A stretch of 64,000 bases of DNA from Ketobacter sp963922875 (GTDB taxonomy: Bacteria > Pseudomonadota > Gammaproteobacteria > Pseudomonadales > Ketobacteraceae). The notes below the pieces were generated by a model that made no database searches, was not told where the DNA came from, and saw nothing but the letters and a program-made list of their open reading frames with translations. The stretch lies in assembly GCA_963922875.1 (NCBI GenBank), contig CAWUJH010000002.1, positions 248,001 to 312,000 of the forward strand. The letters run 5' to 3'. A program made the position numbers and the translations under genes. This document shows, piece by piece, positions 1 through 8,630 of this stretch (the first letter of the stretch is position 1; each line of letters starts with the position of its first letter).

Positions 1-1
1 G

Positions 2-727
2 GAGCATGGGTATACTGAAACTTACGTACCATATTTGGTCTCGCCAGAAGCTTTGGAGGGAACAGGGCAACTCCCTAAATTTGAAGAAGACTTGTATAAG
101 CTGAGGGGTGATCGGGAGTTGTATTTGATCCCAACGGCGGAAGTACCTGTGACCAATATGGCCCGCGATGTTATCTACAACGAGGCGGATTTACCACTGC
201 AATTTACCGCCCATACACCTTGCTTTCGCAGTGAAGCCGGTTCTGGTGGCCGTGATGTTCGAGGCATGATTCGACAACATCAATTTGAAAAAGTTGAACT
301 GGTGCAACTGGTCAAACCAGAAAATTCTTATGCGGCGCTTGATCAGTTGACTCAGCATGCTGAGGCTATCTTACAGAAACTGGAATTACCCTATCGAGTG
401 ATGGCACTTTGTGCCGGTGATATGGGGTTTTCTGCCAGTAAAACCTTTGATATCGAAGTTTGGCTTCCCGGGCAGAGTAATTATCGCGAAATATCTTCTT
501 GCAGTAACTTCGAAGATTTTCAGGCGCGACGAATGCAGGCCCGTTATCGCCCTGAAAACAGCAAAAAAATAGAATTGCTCCATACTCTGAATGGTTCTGG
601 GTTAGCGGTAGGACGATGCCTGGTGGCGGTCATGGAAAATTATCAACAAGCGGATGGTAGCATACGTATACCAACCGCTCTGCAACCTTATATGAATGGC
701 TTAAAAGTTATAGAGGCGACCAAATAA
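2..727 (+). CDS. serS: Serine--tRNA ligase, C-terminal part (5' end cut by window)
   Basis: Cytosolic class II aminoacyl-tRNA synthetase that charges tRNA-Ser. The reading frame is open from base 2, giving 241 residues of the catalytic core; the N-terminal coiled-coil arm lies outside the window. Class II motif 2 is visible as FRSEAGSGGRDVRGMIRQHQ followed by FEKVE, and motif 3 as NGSGLAVGRCLVAVMEN near the C-terminus. The fragment begins EHGYTE, which fits the middle of the family's catalytic domain, so this is a gene cut by the window edge and not a pseudogene. cysG follows after 3 bases, so the two are probably co-transcribed, as in Pseudomonas relatives. A tRNA-Ser gene lies 4 kb downstream. 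Identification is secure. Confidence 0.97.
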   Translation, partial: EHGYTETYVPYLVSPEALEGTGQLPKFEEDLYKLRGDRELYLIPTAEVPVTNMARDVIYNEADLPLQFTAHTPCFRSEAGSGGRDVRGMIRQHQFEKVELVQLVKPENSYAALDQLTQHAEAILQKLELPYRVMALCAGDMGFSASKTFDIEVWLPGQSNYREISSCSNFEDFQARRMQARYRPENSKKIELLHTLNGSGLAVGRCLVAVMENYQQADGSIRIPTALQPYMNGLKVIEATK

Positions 728-730
728 TCT

Positions 731-2116
731 ATGGATTATTTACCACTCTTTTATCAAATAAAGCATGCTATCTGCTTAGTTGTGGGCGGCGGTGAAGTTG
801 CTACCCGTAAAACGTCGCTGCTGTTGCGGGCGGGAGCCCATGTGCGAGTTGTGGCAATTAGTATATCTCCGGCTATGAAGGCATTGATAGAAAATGACCC
901 TAAATCGAAATATTTTGAGCGAAGTTATCAGGCAAATGATTTAGATGGTGTTAGTTTAGCCATTGCGGCTACAGATGATGAACCATTGAATCAGCAGTTA
1001 TCTCATGACGCGCAACAACGATTGATTCCCGTTAACGTGGTGGATAATCCCGAGCTTTGTACCTTTATACTGCCCTCAATTATTGATCGTTCCCCAATTG
1101 TTGTTGCCGTTTCCAGTGGTGGTAAGTCCCCCGTATTAGTTCGCATGATTCGAGCCAAATTGGAATCCAGTATACCCGCCAGTTACGGTCGGTTGGCACA
1201 TGTAGTGGGTCAGTTTCGTGATCAGGTAAAAATTAAGTTTCCTGACGTAAATTTACGCCGAAATTTTTGGGAAGGAGTCTTGGCTGGCCCTATCGCTGAG
1301 TTCGTTTTCGCCGGTAAAGAAAAAGATGCTGCCATCATGTTGCAGCGTCAACTGGATAATGAAACTGAGCCCCATGGTGCAATCGGTGAAGTGTATCTGG
1401 TGGGCGCAGGCCCGGGGGACCCAGATTTATTGACTTTTCGGGCATTGCGGCTGATGCAGCAAGCGGATGTGGTTCTGTATGATCGCTTAGTGAGTGCCGA
1501 GATTCTGGATCTGGTACGCCGTGATGCTGAAAAAATATATGTGGGCAAAGCGCGCAGTGATCATGCTGTACCCCAAGATCAAATTAATGAATATTTGGTC
1601 AAACTGGCCCAGGAAGGTCGGCGGGTTTGTCGCTTGAAGGGTGGCGACCCCTTTATCTTTGGTCGTGGTGGTGAAGAAATCGATCGCTTGGCACAAGCTG
1701 GTATTCCATTTCAGGTAGTGCCCGGTATTACGGCGGCATCTGGTTGTGCCAGTTATGCAGGCATACCATTAACTCACAGAGATCATGCCCAATCGGTGCG
1801 CTTTGTCACTGGCCACTTGAAAGATGGTACCCTTAATTTAGATTGGGATACTCTGGCAAAGGAGCGTCAGACCTTAGTGTTTTACATGGGGCTTGTGGGA
1901 TTGCCGGTGATTTGTTCTGAATTAATAAAGCATGGGCTAGCGGCAGAGACACCGATTGCGCTAGTACAGCAGGGCACCACTCGAAATCAAAAAGTGTTGT
2001 GTTCCGATTTGGCGCATATGCCGCAATTGGTGAGCGAACAAAAAATTCAACCGCCCACCTTGATCATTGTCGGTAACGTGGTGAAATTGCGAGAAAAGCT
2101 AGCCTGGTTTGATTAA
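731..2116 (+). CDS. cysG: Siroheme synthase CysG (trifunctional)
   Basis: Makes siroheme from uroporphyrinogen III for sulfite and nitrite reductases. At 461 residues it has the full fusion length. The N-terminal half (about residues 1-215) is the NAD-dependent precorrin-2 dehydrogenase/ferrochelatase, with the Rossmann motif VVGGGEVATRK, the Asp of NVVDNPELC that matches the catalytic Asp of the family, and the SSGGKSP loop carrying the regulatory serine. The C-terminal half, from about residue 220, is the uroporphyrinogen-III C-methyltransferase, with VYLVGAGPGDPDLLT and the GDPFIFGRGGEE motif that binds S-adenosylmethionine. It starts 3 bases after serS. It converges with ybiB; no strong terminator is visible in the 23 bases between them. 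Confidence 0.97.
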   Translation: MDYLPLFYQIKHAICLVVGGGEVATRKTSLLLRAGAHVRVVAISISPAMKALIENDPKSKYFERSYQANDLDGVSLAIAATDDEPLNQQLSHDAQQRLIPVNVVDNPELCTFILPSIIDRSPIVVAVSSGGKSPVLVRMIRAKLESSIPASYGRLAHVVGQFRDQVKIKFPDVNLRRNFWEGVLAGPIAEFVFAGKEKDAAIMLQRQLDNETEPHGAIGEVYLVGAGPGDPDLLTFRALRLMQQADVVLYDRLVSAEILDLVRRDAEKIYVGKARSDHAVPQDQINEYLVKLAQEGRRVCRLKGGDPFIFGRGGEEIDRLAQAGIPFQVVPGITAASGCASYAGIPLTHRDHAQSVRFVTGHLKDGTLNLDWDTLAKERQTLVFYMGLVGLPVICSELIKHGLAAETPIALVQQGTTRNQKVLCSDLAHMPQLVSEQKIQPPTLIIVGNVVKLREKLAWFD

Positions 2117-2139
2117 GTATTCGAATAATGTTGATTTTA

Positions 2140-3144
2140 CTAGATCATGGTTTTATTTCTTTGTAACCAGTATTCCTGGGCTAATGACTGAGCTGATTCT
2201 GGAGAATCAGCTTTGCCCAATAAATTGAGAGTGATGGCCGTGGTGCCAATAATGGCAGCTTCGCCAAACTCATCCTCTGATTTACCGCGCCATACAGACA
2301 CTAATTTTTCCACCGAAAAATCTGTTTCTTTGACGTGTCGTTTGCTGAATAAGGCAGGCCAAGTATGTTCCGTTAGTTCTCCGCTCCTGACCGACTGCAC
2401 CAAACAGTCAATATCAGGGTTGCGTTCAATCTCCCCGGCATCACCTTTAATAACGTCAACATTCTTATAACCCAGAGCTTGTGCCGCTAATTGATGAACC
2501 GGGCGATACCCAGGATGGAATATTCCCTGGATTACATGATCTGCGTCAGTCGGGTTTAGTAAGCGTGACAGGGTGTGAACCGGCGAGCGTAGTCCCATAA
2601 CATTGCGTAATTCGATGATTTGGTGCAGCCGGGGACATAGATATTCTAAGGGAAAATAACAAAAATTTTGCCGGTCTAAGTGGTTTTGTGATTGCTCCCA
2701 GTTGTTGGCAATGGGCAGATCAAGTTGTTTTAGAACGTCCTCGGTATAGAGCCGGTCGATGGTGTGACCGCTGGCGCCGTGGACAAATACCCGAACATTA
2801 TTCTCGGCCAATAAAAAAATACTGAGCAAATACCAGGGTAAATGCCGCCTCTTGCCCGCATAAGAAGACCAATCCAAATCAGTTTTTATAGGCGCATCGG
2901 GTTTTAAGGAAGAGCGTACAGCTCTAACGAAACCGAGTAGCTCTTCAGGGCTTTCTTCTTTAACCCTTAGCAGCATTAGAAATGCACCCAGTTGTACGTC
3001 CAAGCAGTCCTGGTTCATGATCATTGACATAGACTCGAAGGCTTCGTCTTCCGTCAAGGAACGAGAGCCTTTTTTACCTTTACCTAAAATTCTAACGTAT
3101 TGGGCAAAAGGATGTTCATGGCTGGGTGGAATGCTAGTCTTCAT
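2140..3144 (-). CDS. ybiB: YbiB/TrpD2-like glycosyl transferase family protein
   Basis: 334-residue member of the anthranilate-phosphoribosyltransferase-like fold. The family (E. coli YbiB, TrpD2) has the TrpD fold but is reported to bind nucleic acid and not to make phosphoribosyl-anthranilate. Visible features are the N-terminal helical domain (LTEDEAFESMSMIM, LGAFLMLLRVKEESPEEL) and the central VRVFVHGASGH segment, which stands where TrpD has its phosphoribosyl-pyrophosphate loop. It is the last gene of the minus-strand tus operon, 10 bases after tusE, an association also known in pseudomonads. A role in RNA or tRNA metabolism is an inference from that context. Confidence 0.8.
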   Translation of the reverse strand: MKTSIPPSHEHPFAQYVRILGKGKKGSRSLTEDEAFESMSMIMNQDCLDVQLGAFLMLLRVKEESPEELLGFVRAVRSSLKPDAPIKTDLDWSSYAGKRRHLPWYLLSIFLLAENNVRVFVHGASGHTIDRLYTEDVLKQLDLPIANNWEQSQNHLDRQNFCYFPLEYLCPRLHQIIELRNVMGLRSPVHTLSRLLNPTDADHVIQGIFHPGYRPVHQLAAQALGYKNVDVIKGDAGEIERNPDIDCLVQSVRSGELTEHTWPALFSKRHVKETDFSVEKLVSVWRGKSEDEFGEAAIIGTTAITLNLLGKADSPESAQSLAQEYWLQRNKTMI

Positions 3145-3154
3145 TACAGTGGCC

Positions 3155-3490
3155 TTACAGACAATTGGTAGGTCTTGGTAAACCGGCTATTTTAGCAATC
3201 AACTTGGCCGGGCTTTCTGGGAACAGCTGCATCAGATAAATGCTATTGCCTTTTGATTCGCCTAAATTTTGCTTGATAAATTTTACCAGGATTCGCATCG
3301 CAGGAGAATGTTCAAAATCTTGATAAAAGCGCTGAGTTAAGCGAACGATCTCCCAATGATCAGCGGAAAGATGAATACCTTGTTCAGCGGCTATAGCCTC
3401 GGCTACATCCTTATTCCAATCCGCCAGGTTTTCCAAATAACCTTCTTTATCAATAGCAATAACACGTCCCTGGACCGTCAAAGTGCACAT
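3155..3490 (-). CDS. tusE: Sulfurtransferase TusE (DsrC family)
   Basis: Final sulfur carrier of the Tus relay, which passes persulfide sulfur from TusBCD to MnmA for 2-thiolation of the wobble uridine in tRNAs for Lys, Glu and Gln. It has 111 residues, the usual DsrC/TusE length. The C-terminal arm ends GLPRPTNCL, with the conserved penultimate cysteine (Cys110) that carries the sulfur. No second upstream arm cysteine is seen, which fits TusE and not a dissimilatory DsrC. It lies 8 bases after tusB and 10 before ybiB, in one minus-strand operon. The start was taken at the ATG giving MCTLTVQGR. Confidence 0.92.
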   Translation of the reverse strand: MCTLTVQGRVIAIDKEGYLENLADWNKDVAEAIAAEQGIHLSADHWEIVRLTQRFYQDFEHSPAMRILVKFIKQNLGESKGNSIYLMQLFPESPAKLIAKIAGLPRPTNCL

Positions 3491-3498
3491 CGCTCAGA

Positions 3499-3786
3499 CT
3501 ACCACGTCAAAGTCTTTTGGTGCTGAGTGACTAGCTCCACAAACTGCTCATAATTCACAGGTTCCACCGCTGGATACTGGTGACTATTGAGTCCGCGCGC
3601 TAAGACATCCTGCTCAATAACATAAAGATGTTGATGGGCACCGAGATCCGGCAATAGTTTAGGCTGAGCCAACAGCAAAACACCGTCCTCCATTAGTAAG
3701 ATGCTGTCGTTAGTCCCTAGGCACTCCAGGCAGCGTGTCATGGCGGGATGAGAAAATGGTGAGGTGGCGATTAGATGTAATATCAT
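3499..3786 (-). CDS. tusB: Sulfurtransferase complex subunit TusB (DsrH family)
   Basis: 95-residue subunit of the cytosolic TusBCD hexamer that relays sulfur for tRNA 2-thiouridine synthesis. The sequence has the DsrH pattern: MILHLIATSPFSHPAMTRCL at the start, DSILLMEDGVLLL in the middle and a short C-terminal helix. It overlaps the tusC stop codon by one base, which suggests translational coupling. Assignment as TusB and not TusC or TusD rests on length and on the fixed D-C-B-E order. Confidence 0.88.
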   Translation of the reverse strand: MILHLIATSPFSHPAMTRCLECLGTNDSILLMEDGVLLLAQPKLLPDLGAHQHLYVIEQDVLARGLNSHQYPAVEPVNYEQFVELVTQHQKTLTW

Positions 3787-4154
3787 CAGAATGTCAACAG
3801 ATTGTCATAACGGGAAAGTAGGCTTTTTAGTGCTTTGTTATCCACGATGGTGGCGGGAATCATCAAAGCTTCTGGGGTCAGCCCACGTTCTCCCAACGCC
3901 GCCTCACACACATAGATATCTTCTATATCGTAGAGACCGAGTGAGTCGAAAATACCCGCTATTCGCTTCTGTTCTGGCGGTGGATTTTGCTGCTTCACCA
4001 GCTGAAATACGCCATCTCCCATAAATAGCAGGCCCACATTCACGCCAAATGCGGCACTTGCCAATGCGGTATCCAGAGCATCTTTGGCGGCCGTGCTGGA
4101 GTAGGGAGGTTTTTGACTGACGACCAATGTGCTGCGCATAAGCTTATCCTCCAT
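3786..4154 (-). CDS. tusC: Sulfurtransferase complex subunit TusC (DsrF family)
   Basis: 122-residue subunit of TusBCD. It has the DsrE/F-like fold signature: STLVVSQKPPYSSTAAKDAL, then VGLLFMGDGVFQLV. The ORF begins MEDKLMRSTL; the second methionine (position 4139, giving MRSTLVV) matches the usual family start better and would shorten the overlap with tusD. Operon position between tusD and tusB confirms identity. No active-site cysteine is expected in TusC; those of the complex sit in TusD and TusE. Confidence 0.88.
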   Translation of the reverse strand: MEDKLMRSTLVVSQKPPYSSTAAKDALDTALASAAFGVNVGLLFMGDGVFQLVKQQNPPPEQKRIAGIFDSLGLYDIEDIYVCEAALGERGLTPEALMIPATIVDNKALKSLLSRYDNLLTF

Positions 4155-4545
4155 GGTTACCGAATGTAATGACGCGATCAGATTCCAGAGCCGCCTCTAC
4201 CAACTGTCCTAAACCAGAGAGGGTAAAGCTTTCTGAAAGACTGTATTGGGGTTTGCTGTAACGGTTAGCTTCTTGCTGGTTAATTACACCGCGCCTTAAG
4301 GCTGCTGATACGCAAACAACCAGCTCCACGCCGCTTGATTCAGCGAGTGTTTCCCAAGCTCGCACTAGATTTAGTTCATCTTGTGGTGGTACAGATAACG
4401 CGTTTCCAGAATGTACGCCATCACCGGAAAAAAATACACGCCTGACCTTGTGGCCTGCAGTGAGTGCCGCTTGACAGAATTGTAGCGCACTTAAATTACT
4501 TTGCTGACTGTATGGTGCGCAGATTACATGGAGTGTAAATATCAT
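4144..4545 (-). CDS. tusD: Sulfurtransferase complex subunit TusD (DsrE family)
   Basis: First and sulfur-accepting subunit of the TusBCD complex. The 133-residue sequence has the catalytic cysteine in the motif VVCVSAALRRGV; by count this is Cys78, the same number as in E. coli TusD. FFSGDGVHSGNAL is the expected loop. It is the promoter-proximal gene of the minus-strand operon tusD-tusC-tusB-tusE-ybiB and overlaps tusC by 11 bases. The operon promoter should lie in 4546-4669, shared divergently with tRNA-Ser. Confidence 0.93.
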   Translation of the reverse strand: MIFTLHVICAPYSQQSNLSALQFCQAALTAGHKVRRVFFSGDGVHSGNALSVPPQDELNLVRAWETLAESSGVELVVCVSAALRRGVINQQEANRYSKPQYSLSESFTLSGLGQLVEAALESDRVITFGNHGG

Positions 4546-4625
4546 GGCAGTTGACTAAATGAGTCCGTGTTTCAAGGGCTTGATAGGAGTATCTTAAACC
4601 GAATCGTTTTTCATTAAAATTAATC

Positions 4626-4652
4626 TTCACAGAATCATAGGTTTGCTATATT
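4626..4652 (+). promoter_or_regulatory. Sigma70-type promoter for tRNA-Ser
   Basis: TATATT at 4647-4652 is preceded by TG one base upstream (extended -10). TTCACA at 4626-4631 may act as the -35, although the 15-base spacing is short. A G/C-rich discriminator (GTCGGCC) follows, as is common for stable-RNA promoters. The predicted start is about 10 bases before the tRNA. Confidence 0.5.
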
Positions 4653-4669
4653 ATGTCGGCCTCTTCAAC

Positions 4670-4760
4670 GGTGGGCTGGCAGAGCGGTTGAATGCAGCGG
4701 TCTTGAAAACCGCCGTAGGTTAATAGCCTACCCGGGGTTCGAATCCCTGGCCCACCGCCA
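4670..4760 (+). tRNA. tRNA-Ser(TGA)
   Basis: 91 bases with a long variable arm, as in all tRNA-Ser. The acceptor GGTGGGC pairs with GCCCACC, the discriminator is G, and CCA is encoded. The anticodon loop CTTGAAA gives anticodon TGA. The T arm GGTTCGAATCC is intact. Confidence 0.97.
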
Positions 4761-4978
4761 TTTTCTCTCTATCTTTCCAAGAGCCTTTAAATTGATAGCT
4801 TTCATAGGCTTATCTAAGCTATGGCTTTTCCGCAACACGTTGTGGCGGGTGTTTAATGACGGCAAACCTGAAAAACAACGATAATAGTGTGACTTTATTA
4901 CTAATTTATAAGTGATTTTATTGCTAAAATAGTGAAGCAAAGTAGCAATTGTTGGCCTATGGCTTAGGGACAGGGATT

Positions 4979-5007
4979 TTGACAAACCAAAGGGATCTGG
5001 TTATAGC
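4979..5007 (+). promoter_or_regulatory. Sigma70-type promoter for gacA/uvrY
   Basis: A perfect -35 TTGACA (4979-4984) is followed after 17 bases by TATAGC (5002-5007). Transcription would begin near 5014, about 45 bases before the GTG start of the response regulator. The rest of the 299-base gap from tRNA-Ser (4761-5059) is A/T-rich and shows no gene. Confidence 0.55.
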
Positions 5008-5059
5008 TGGGAGAAATTATTTGGTTGCTTGCAAATAAAAATTTTTGCGGAGATCAATA

Positions 5060-5731
5060 GTGATAAAAGTATTTATCGTCGATGATCATGACTTGGTTCG
5101 AACCGGTATTTCGCGAATGTTGGCGGATGTTACCGGTATCAAAGTCGTGGGTGAAGCCTGTAGTGGCGAAGACGCGCTGCAAGCGGTACGGGACGTCGCC
5201 ATTGATGTCATTTTAATGGATGCCAAGATGCCTGGAATTGGGGGGCTTGAAGCCACAAGAAAAATTTTACGGCAGGATCCCAATATAAGGGTTATTGCGG
5301 TAACTGCATTTGGGGAGGAGCCTTTTCCCTCTCGCTTTTTGCAAGCAGGGGCTTCAGGATATCTTACTAAAGGCACTGCCTTGGATGAAATGGTGAAAGC
5401 CATTCGACTGGTTCATTCCGGGCAGAGATTTATTTCTCAGGAAATTGCTCAGCAATTAGCGCTGAAACCTTTTTCCAGCGATGGGCAAAGCTCCCCTTTC
5501 GATCATCTTTCTGAGCGGGAATTGCAAGTGGTGATGATGATTGTTAATTGCCAAAAGGTTCAGGAAATCTCAGACAAATTGTTTTTGAGTCCAAAAACTG
5601 TTAATAGTTATCGCTACCGAGTATTCGAGAAGCTAGGTATTAATAGCGATGTGGAGTTAACCTTATTAGCGATTCGCCATGGCATGCTGGATGTGGAGCC
5701 TTTGTCGAATGGTTCTAAGATTGGTACCTGA
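5060..5731 (+). CDS. gacA: GacA/UvrY-type response regulator
   Basis: Two-component regulator of the NarL/FixJ class; in relatives it is phosphorylated by GacS/BarA and activates the small RNAs that titrate RsmA/CsrA. The GTG at 5060 was chosen over an upstream TTG because it gives MIKVFIVDDHDLVRTGI, the family start, and has GGAGA about 5 bases upstream. The receiver domain (1-120) has Asp8-Asp9, the phospho-acceptor Asp54 in ILMDAKMPG, and the conserved Lys in YLTKGT. The LuxR-type HTH (about 150-210) begins LSERELQVV. The gacA-uvrC-pgsA order is a strong gammaproteobacterial signature. Plausible targets in this window are the exopolysaccharide and c-di-GMP genes; that is inference. Confidence 0.92.
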   Translation: MIKVFIVDDHDLVRTGISRMLADVTGIKVVGEACSGEDALQAVRDVAIDVILMDAKMPGIGGLEATRKILRQDPNIRVIAVTAFGEEPFPSRFLQAGASGYLTKGTALDEMVKAIRLVHSGQRFISQEIAQQLALKPFSSDGQSSPFDHLSERELQVVMMIVNCQKVQEISDKLFLSPKTVNSYRYRVFEKLGINSDVELTLLAIRHGMLDVEPLSNGSKIGT

Positions 5732-5782
5732 CTAGCAACCCAGTTATGTCTCTTGGTAATCGAGCTCAAGTTTGTGTACTGA

Positions 5783-7657
5783 GTGGGGTTTCTGTCGATT
5801 ACTTCTGAGAATAACTTCCGAGAACAGTTCCAGGGGTTCAGTATTAACGTTAAGGCCTTTCTAAAGTCGTTAACCACGCACCCCGGCGTTTACCGAATGT
5901 TAGACGCCGAGGGACATATCTTATATGTGGGTAAAGCAAAAAATCTAAAAAACCGGGTTGGGTCTTACTTTCAAGACCAAAAGCAGTCACCCAAAACAGC
6001 GGCCTTGGTGGCAAAAATTCAGCAGATTGAAGTGACGGTCACTCATAGTGAAACGGAAGCTTTGTTGCTGGAACAGAATTTGATAAAGGCGCTAAAGCCT
6101 CCATTCAATATTTTATTACGAGACGATAAATCCTACCCCTACATTTATCTCAGCAAACAGGGCTTTCCCCGTTTAAGTTACTATCGCGGCGCTCGAAAAC
6201 CCGAAGGCGTCTATTTTGGTCCTTATCCTAGTGCTTCCGCTGTACGCGAAACCCTGAGTTTGGTGCAGAAGTTATTTAAGGTACGCCAATGTGAAGATAG
6301 TTTTTTTCGTAATCGTTCTCGCCCTTGTCTGCAATATCAAATTGAACGCTGCAAAGCGCCCTGTGTTGATTTGGTGGATGAAGCAGAATATGCCATTGAT
6401 GTGCGCCTCACTAAATTGTTTTTGGATGGAAAAAATAACCAGGTAAGGGCGGAATTAACCGAATCCATGCAAGCCGCCTCAGAGCAGTTGGAGTTTGAAA
6501 GAGCGGCATATTTACGAGATCAAATAGAAGCATTGGTTCATGTGCAGTCACAACAGTATGTGGACACCCAAAGCGGTAATGCCGATGTTTTTGCGGTAGC
6601 GTTGCAATCGGGAATGGCGTGTGTGCAGGTCTTATTTGTTCGCTCAGGGCGAGTTATGGGGAATAAATCCTATTTGCCAAAATTGAGTACTGAGTCTTCG
6701 ATAGCAGATATATTGGATGCTTTTATCCCGCAGTTTTATTTAGCCCACTTAGGCGCTCGGGATCTACCCAGTGTGGTATTGGCTAGCGAGTCTTTTGAGT
6801 CTGAACAGGCCTTGGTGGATGCCATTAAGGAGCAGGTTGGCCACAACTTAGTAATTCACAGCCGTGTTCGGACTGCACGCAAGGCTTGGCTCCAGCTCGC
6901 TCAAACCAATGCTGAACAGTATCTACAGAGCCATCTTTCGAACAAGGATAATCTATATAAGCGCTATCAAGCACTACAAGAAGCGCTGGACCTGGAGGAA
7001 ATGCCGCAGCGCTTGGAATGCTTTGATATCTCTCATACTCAGGGTGAAGGAACGGTGGCCAGTTGTGTTGTGTTTGACCATTCGGGTCCTGTAAAGAGTC
7101 AATACCGTCGCTTCAATATTGAAGGCGTGAAGGGCGGGGATGATTATGGGGCGATGGAACAGGCATTGACTCGGCGTTATCTTCGTCTCAAAAAAGGTGA
7201 AGCTAAATTGCCAGATATCTTGATTGTAGATGGCGGAAAGGGTCAACTGGCGCAAGCTCAGCGTGTTCTTGAAGAGTTGCAGATTCAAGGCGTGACATTG
7301 CTGGGGATTGCCAAAGGCGAAACCCGTAAGCCTGGCTTGGAAACGCTATTCCTGGAGGCCACCGGGTTGGGCTTTGAGCTGGAGAGGAGCTCTCCAGCAT
7401 TGCACTTGATTCAGCATATCAGAGATGAAGCCCATCGATTCGCCATTACCGGGCATAGGGGTCGCCGTGATAAAAAGAGAAAGCAATCGGTGCTGGAGGA
7501 AATTCCTGGAGTGGGAGCCAAGCGGCGGCGAGATTTGTTGATGCATTTTGGCGGTTTACAAGGACTTAGCAAAGCCAGTCAGCAAGAAATTGAAAAAGTG
7601 CCCGGAATTAGTAAGAAAATTGCTGAAGACGTTTATGGCGCTCTTCACAATGTTTAG
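5783..7657 (+). CDS. uvrC: Excinuclease ABC subunit C
   Basis: Nuclease of nucleotide excision repair that makes both incisions around a lesion after UvrA and UvrB loading. It has 624 residues. The GIY-YIG domain is N-terminal (PGVYRMLDAEGHILYVGKAK), the UVR/UvrB-binding helix pair is near residue 230 (LEFERAAYLRDQIEAL), the RNase-H-like endonuclease domain holds FDISHTQGEG and DILIVDGGKGQL, and a helix-hairpin-helix pair ends the protein (EIPGVGAKRRRDLL). The GTG at 5783 gives about a dozen more N-terminal residues than E. coli UvrC; no later in-frame ATG fits. It follows gacA by 51 bases. Confidence 0.96.
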   Translation: MGFLSITSENNFREQFQGFSINVKAFLKSLTTHPGVYRMLDAEGHILYVGKAKNLKNRVGSYFQDQKQSPKTAALVAKIQQIEVTVTHSETEALLLEQNLIKALKPPFNILLRDDKSYPYIYLSKQGFPRLSYYRGARKPEGVYFGPYPSASAVRETLSLVQKLFKVRQCEDSFFRNRSRPCLQYQIERCKAPCVDLVDEAEYAIDVRLTKLFLDGKNNQVRAELTESMQAASEQLEFERAAYLRDQIEALVHVQSQQYVDTQSGNADVFAVALQSGMACVQVLFVRSGRVMGNKSYLPKLSTESSIADILDAFIPQFYLAHLGARDLPSVVLASESFESEQALVDAIKEQVGHNLVIHSRVRTARKAWLQLAQTNAEQYLQSHLSNKDNLYKRYQALQEALDLEEMPQRLECFDISHTQGEGTVASCVVFDHSGPVKSQYRRFNIEGVKGGDDYGAMEQALTRRYLRLKKGEAKLPDILIVDGGKGQLAQAQRVLEELQIQGVTLLGIAKGETRKPGLETLFLEATGLGFELERSSPALHLIQHIRDEAHRFAITGHRGRRDKKRKQSVLEEIPGVGAKRRRDLLMHFGGLQGLSKASQQEIEKVPGISKKIAEDVYGALHNV

Positions 7658-7693
7658 AATGAAGCTCGTGCAAAATAACAGAGAGAAACGCCA

Positions 7694-8272
7694 ATGCAGC
7701 AAATTGCTGGCAAATCAGCGGGTTTAAATATACCTAACCTATTGACACTGCTAAGAATATTTCTTATTCCGGTGTTTTTGTTGGTGTTTTACTTGCCGTT
7801 TAACTGGAGCGAAGTGGTGTGTGCAACCATATTCGCAATAGCGGGTATTACTGACTGGGTTGACGGCTATTTGGCGCGAAAAATGGAACAAACCACCAAG
7901 CTGGGTGCTTTTTTGGATCCGGTGGCAGATAAATTGATGGTAGTAGCTGCTTTGGTATTGTTGGTTGAGTCTCACTCAACAGTGCTTATGGCAGTTCCAG
8001 CGATTGTGATAATCAGTCGGGAAATTACGGTGTCTGCATTGCGGGAGTGGATGGCTGAATTGGGTAAAAGAGCTAGCGTAGCTGTTTCCTACATTGGCAA
8101 AGTAAAGACAGCGTTTCAGATGATCGCTATTACTGGTCTGCTTGCAGTGGCCCCAGACACCGCCAACTACATTACTTGGTTGGGTTACATTTTACTGTAC
8201 ATAGCTACGGGCTTGACCCTCTGGTCCATGTTTTTATACCTGAAAACTGCGTGGCCCGATCTCCTGAGTTAG
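7694..8272 (+). CDS. pgsA: CDP-diacylglycerol--glycerol-3-phosphate 3-phosphatidyltransferase
   Basis: Inner-membrane enzyme that makes phosphatidylglycerol phosphate from CDP-diacylglycerol and glycerol-3-phosphate, the committed step to PG and cardiolipin. It has 192 residues and several hydrophobic helices. The CDP-alcohol phosphotransferase signature is complete: DGYLAR, then G 12 residues from the first Asp region, then DPVADK, together matching DGxxAR-x8-GxxxDxxxD. It is third in gacA-uvrC-pgsA; MQQIAGKSAGLNIPNLLTLLR is a typical start. tRNA genes follow about 100 bases later from their own promoter. Confidence 0.95.
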   Translation: MQQIAGKSAGLNIPNLLTLLRIFLIPVFLLVFYLPFNWSEVVCATIFAIAGITDWVDGYLARKMEQTTKLGAFLDPVADKLMVVAALVLLVESHSTVLMAVPAIVIISREITVSALREWMAELGKRASVAVSYIGKVKTAFQMIAITGLLAVAPDTANYITWLGYILLYIATGLTLWSMFLYLKTAWPDLLS

Positions 8273-8315
8273 ATCGAACCAAACAAGTTATTGAGAAATA
8301 ATAGAAAAATTTGGG

Positions 8316-8343
8316 TTGACTCCGACGGTCTCGGAGGTAGAAT
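8316..8343 (+). promoter_or_regulatory. Sigma70-type promoter for tRNA-Gly/tRNA-Cys
   Basis: TTGACT (8316-8321), a 16-base spacer, and TAGAAT (8338-8343), starting 33 bases before tRNA-Gly. The spacer contains the dyad CTCCGA/TCGGAG, which could be incidental. Confidence 0.55.
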
Positions 8344-8375
8344 AAGCATCCCACGAGGTAAGAGCCTCTGTTCGG

Positions 8376-8451
<76 letters not shown>

Positions 8452-8460
8452 GTTTTTTCA

Positions 8461-8484
8461 AACCTCGGTTCCCCGAGGTTTTTT
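8461..8484 (+). terminator. Intrinsic terminator or processing hairpin between tRNA-Gly and tRNA-Cys
   Basis: Perfect 8-bp stem AACCTCGG/CCGAGGTT with a TTCC loop, followed directly by a run of T. It stands between the two tRNA genes, so it may set partial termination or be a 3' processing signal. No separate promoter for tRNA-Cys is obvious. Confidence 0.7.
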
Positions 8485-8489
8485 ATTAA

Positions 8490-8563
8490 GGCGCGATAGC
8501 AAAGCGGTTATGCACTGGATTGCAAATCCACGTAGGCCGGTTCGACTCCGGCTCGCGCCTCCA
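8490..8563 (+). tRNA. tRNA-Cys(GCA)
   Basis: 74 bases. Acceptor GGCGCGA pairs with TCGCGCC, discriminator T, CCA encoded. The anticodon loop TTGCAAA gives GCA. The T arm GGTTCGACTCC is intact. Confidence 0.96.
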
Positions 8564-8609
8564 TTTTTAGCTTAAAATAACGTTAGCTATAAGTACCCAG
8601 CTCATTCAA

Positions 8610-8630
8610 AAACACAGGGTCACTGTGTTT
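8610..8630 (-). terminator. Terminator hairpin at the end of the 203-aa gene
   Basis: Perfect 8-bp stem AAACACAG/CTGTGTTT with a 5-base loop. On the minus strand the stem starts inside the TAA stop codon of the preceding gene and is followed by T residues. It would also stop readthrough from the tRNA side. Confidence 0.6.

Noticed and set aside
4728..4985. 85-codon minus-strand ORF overlapping tRNA-Ser
   Set aside because: Its start of translation and C-terminal WARDSNPG come from reading the tRNA in reverse; such frames are a known artefact beside tRNA genes.
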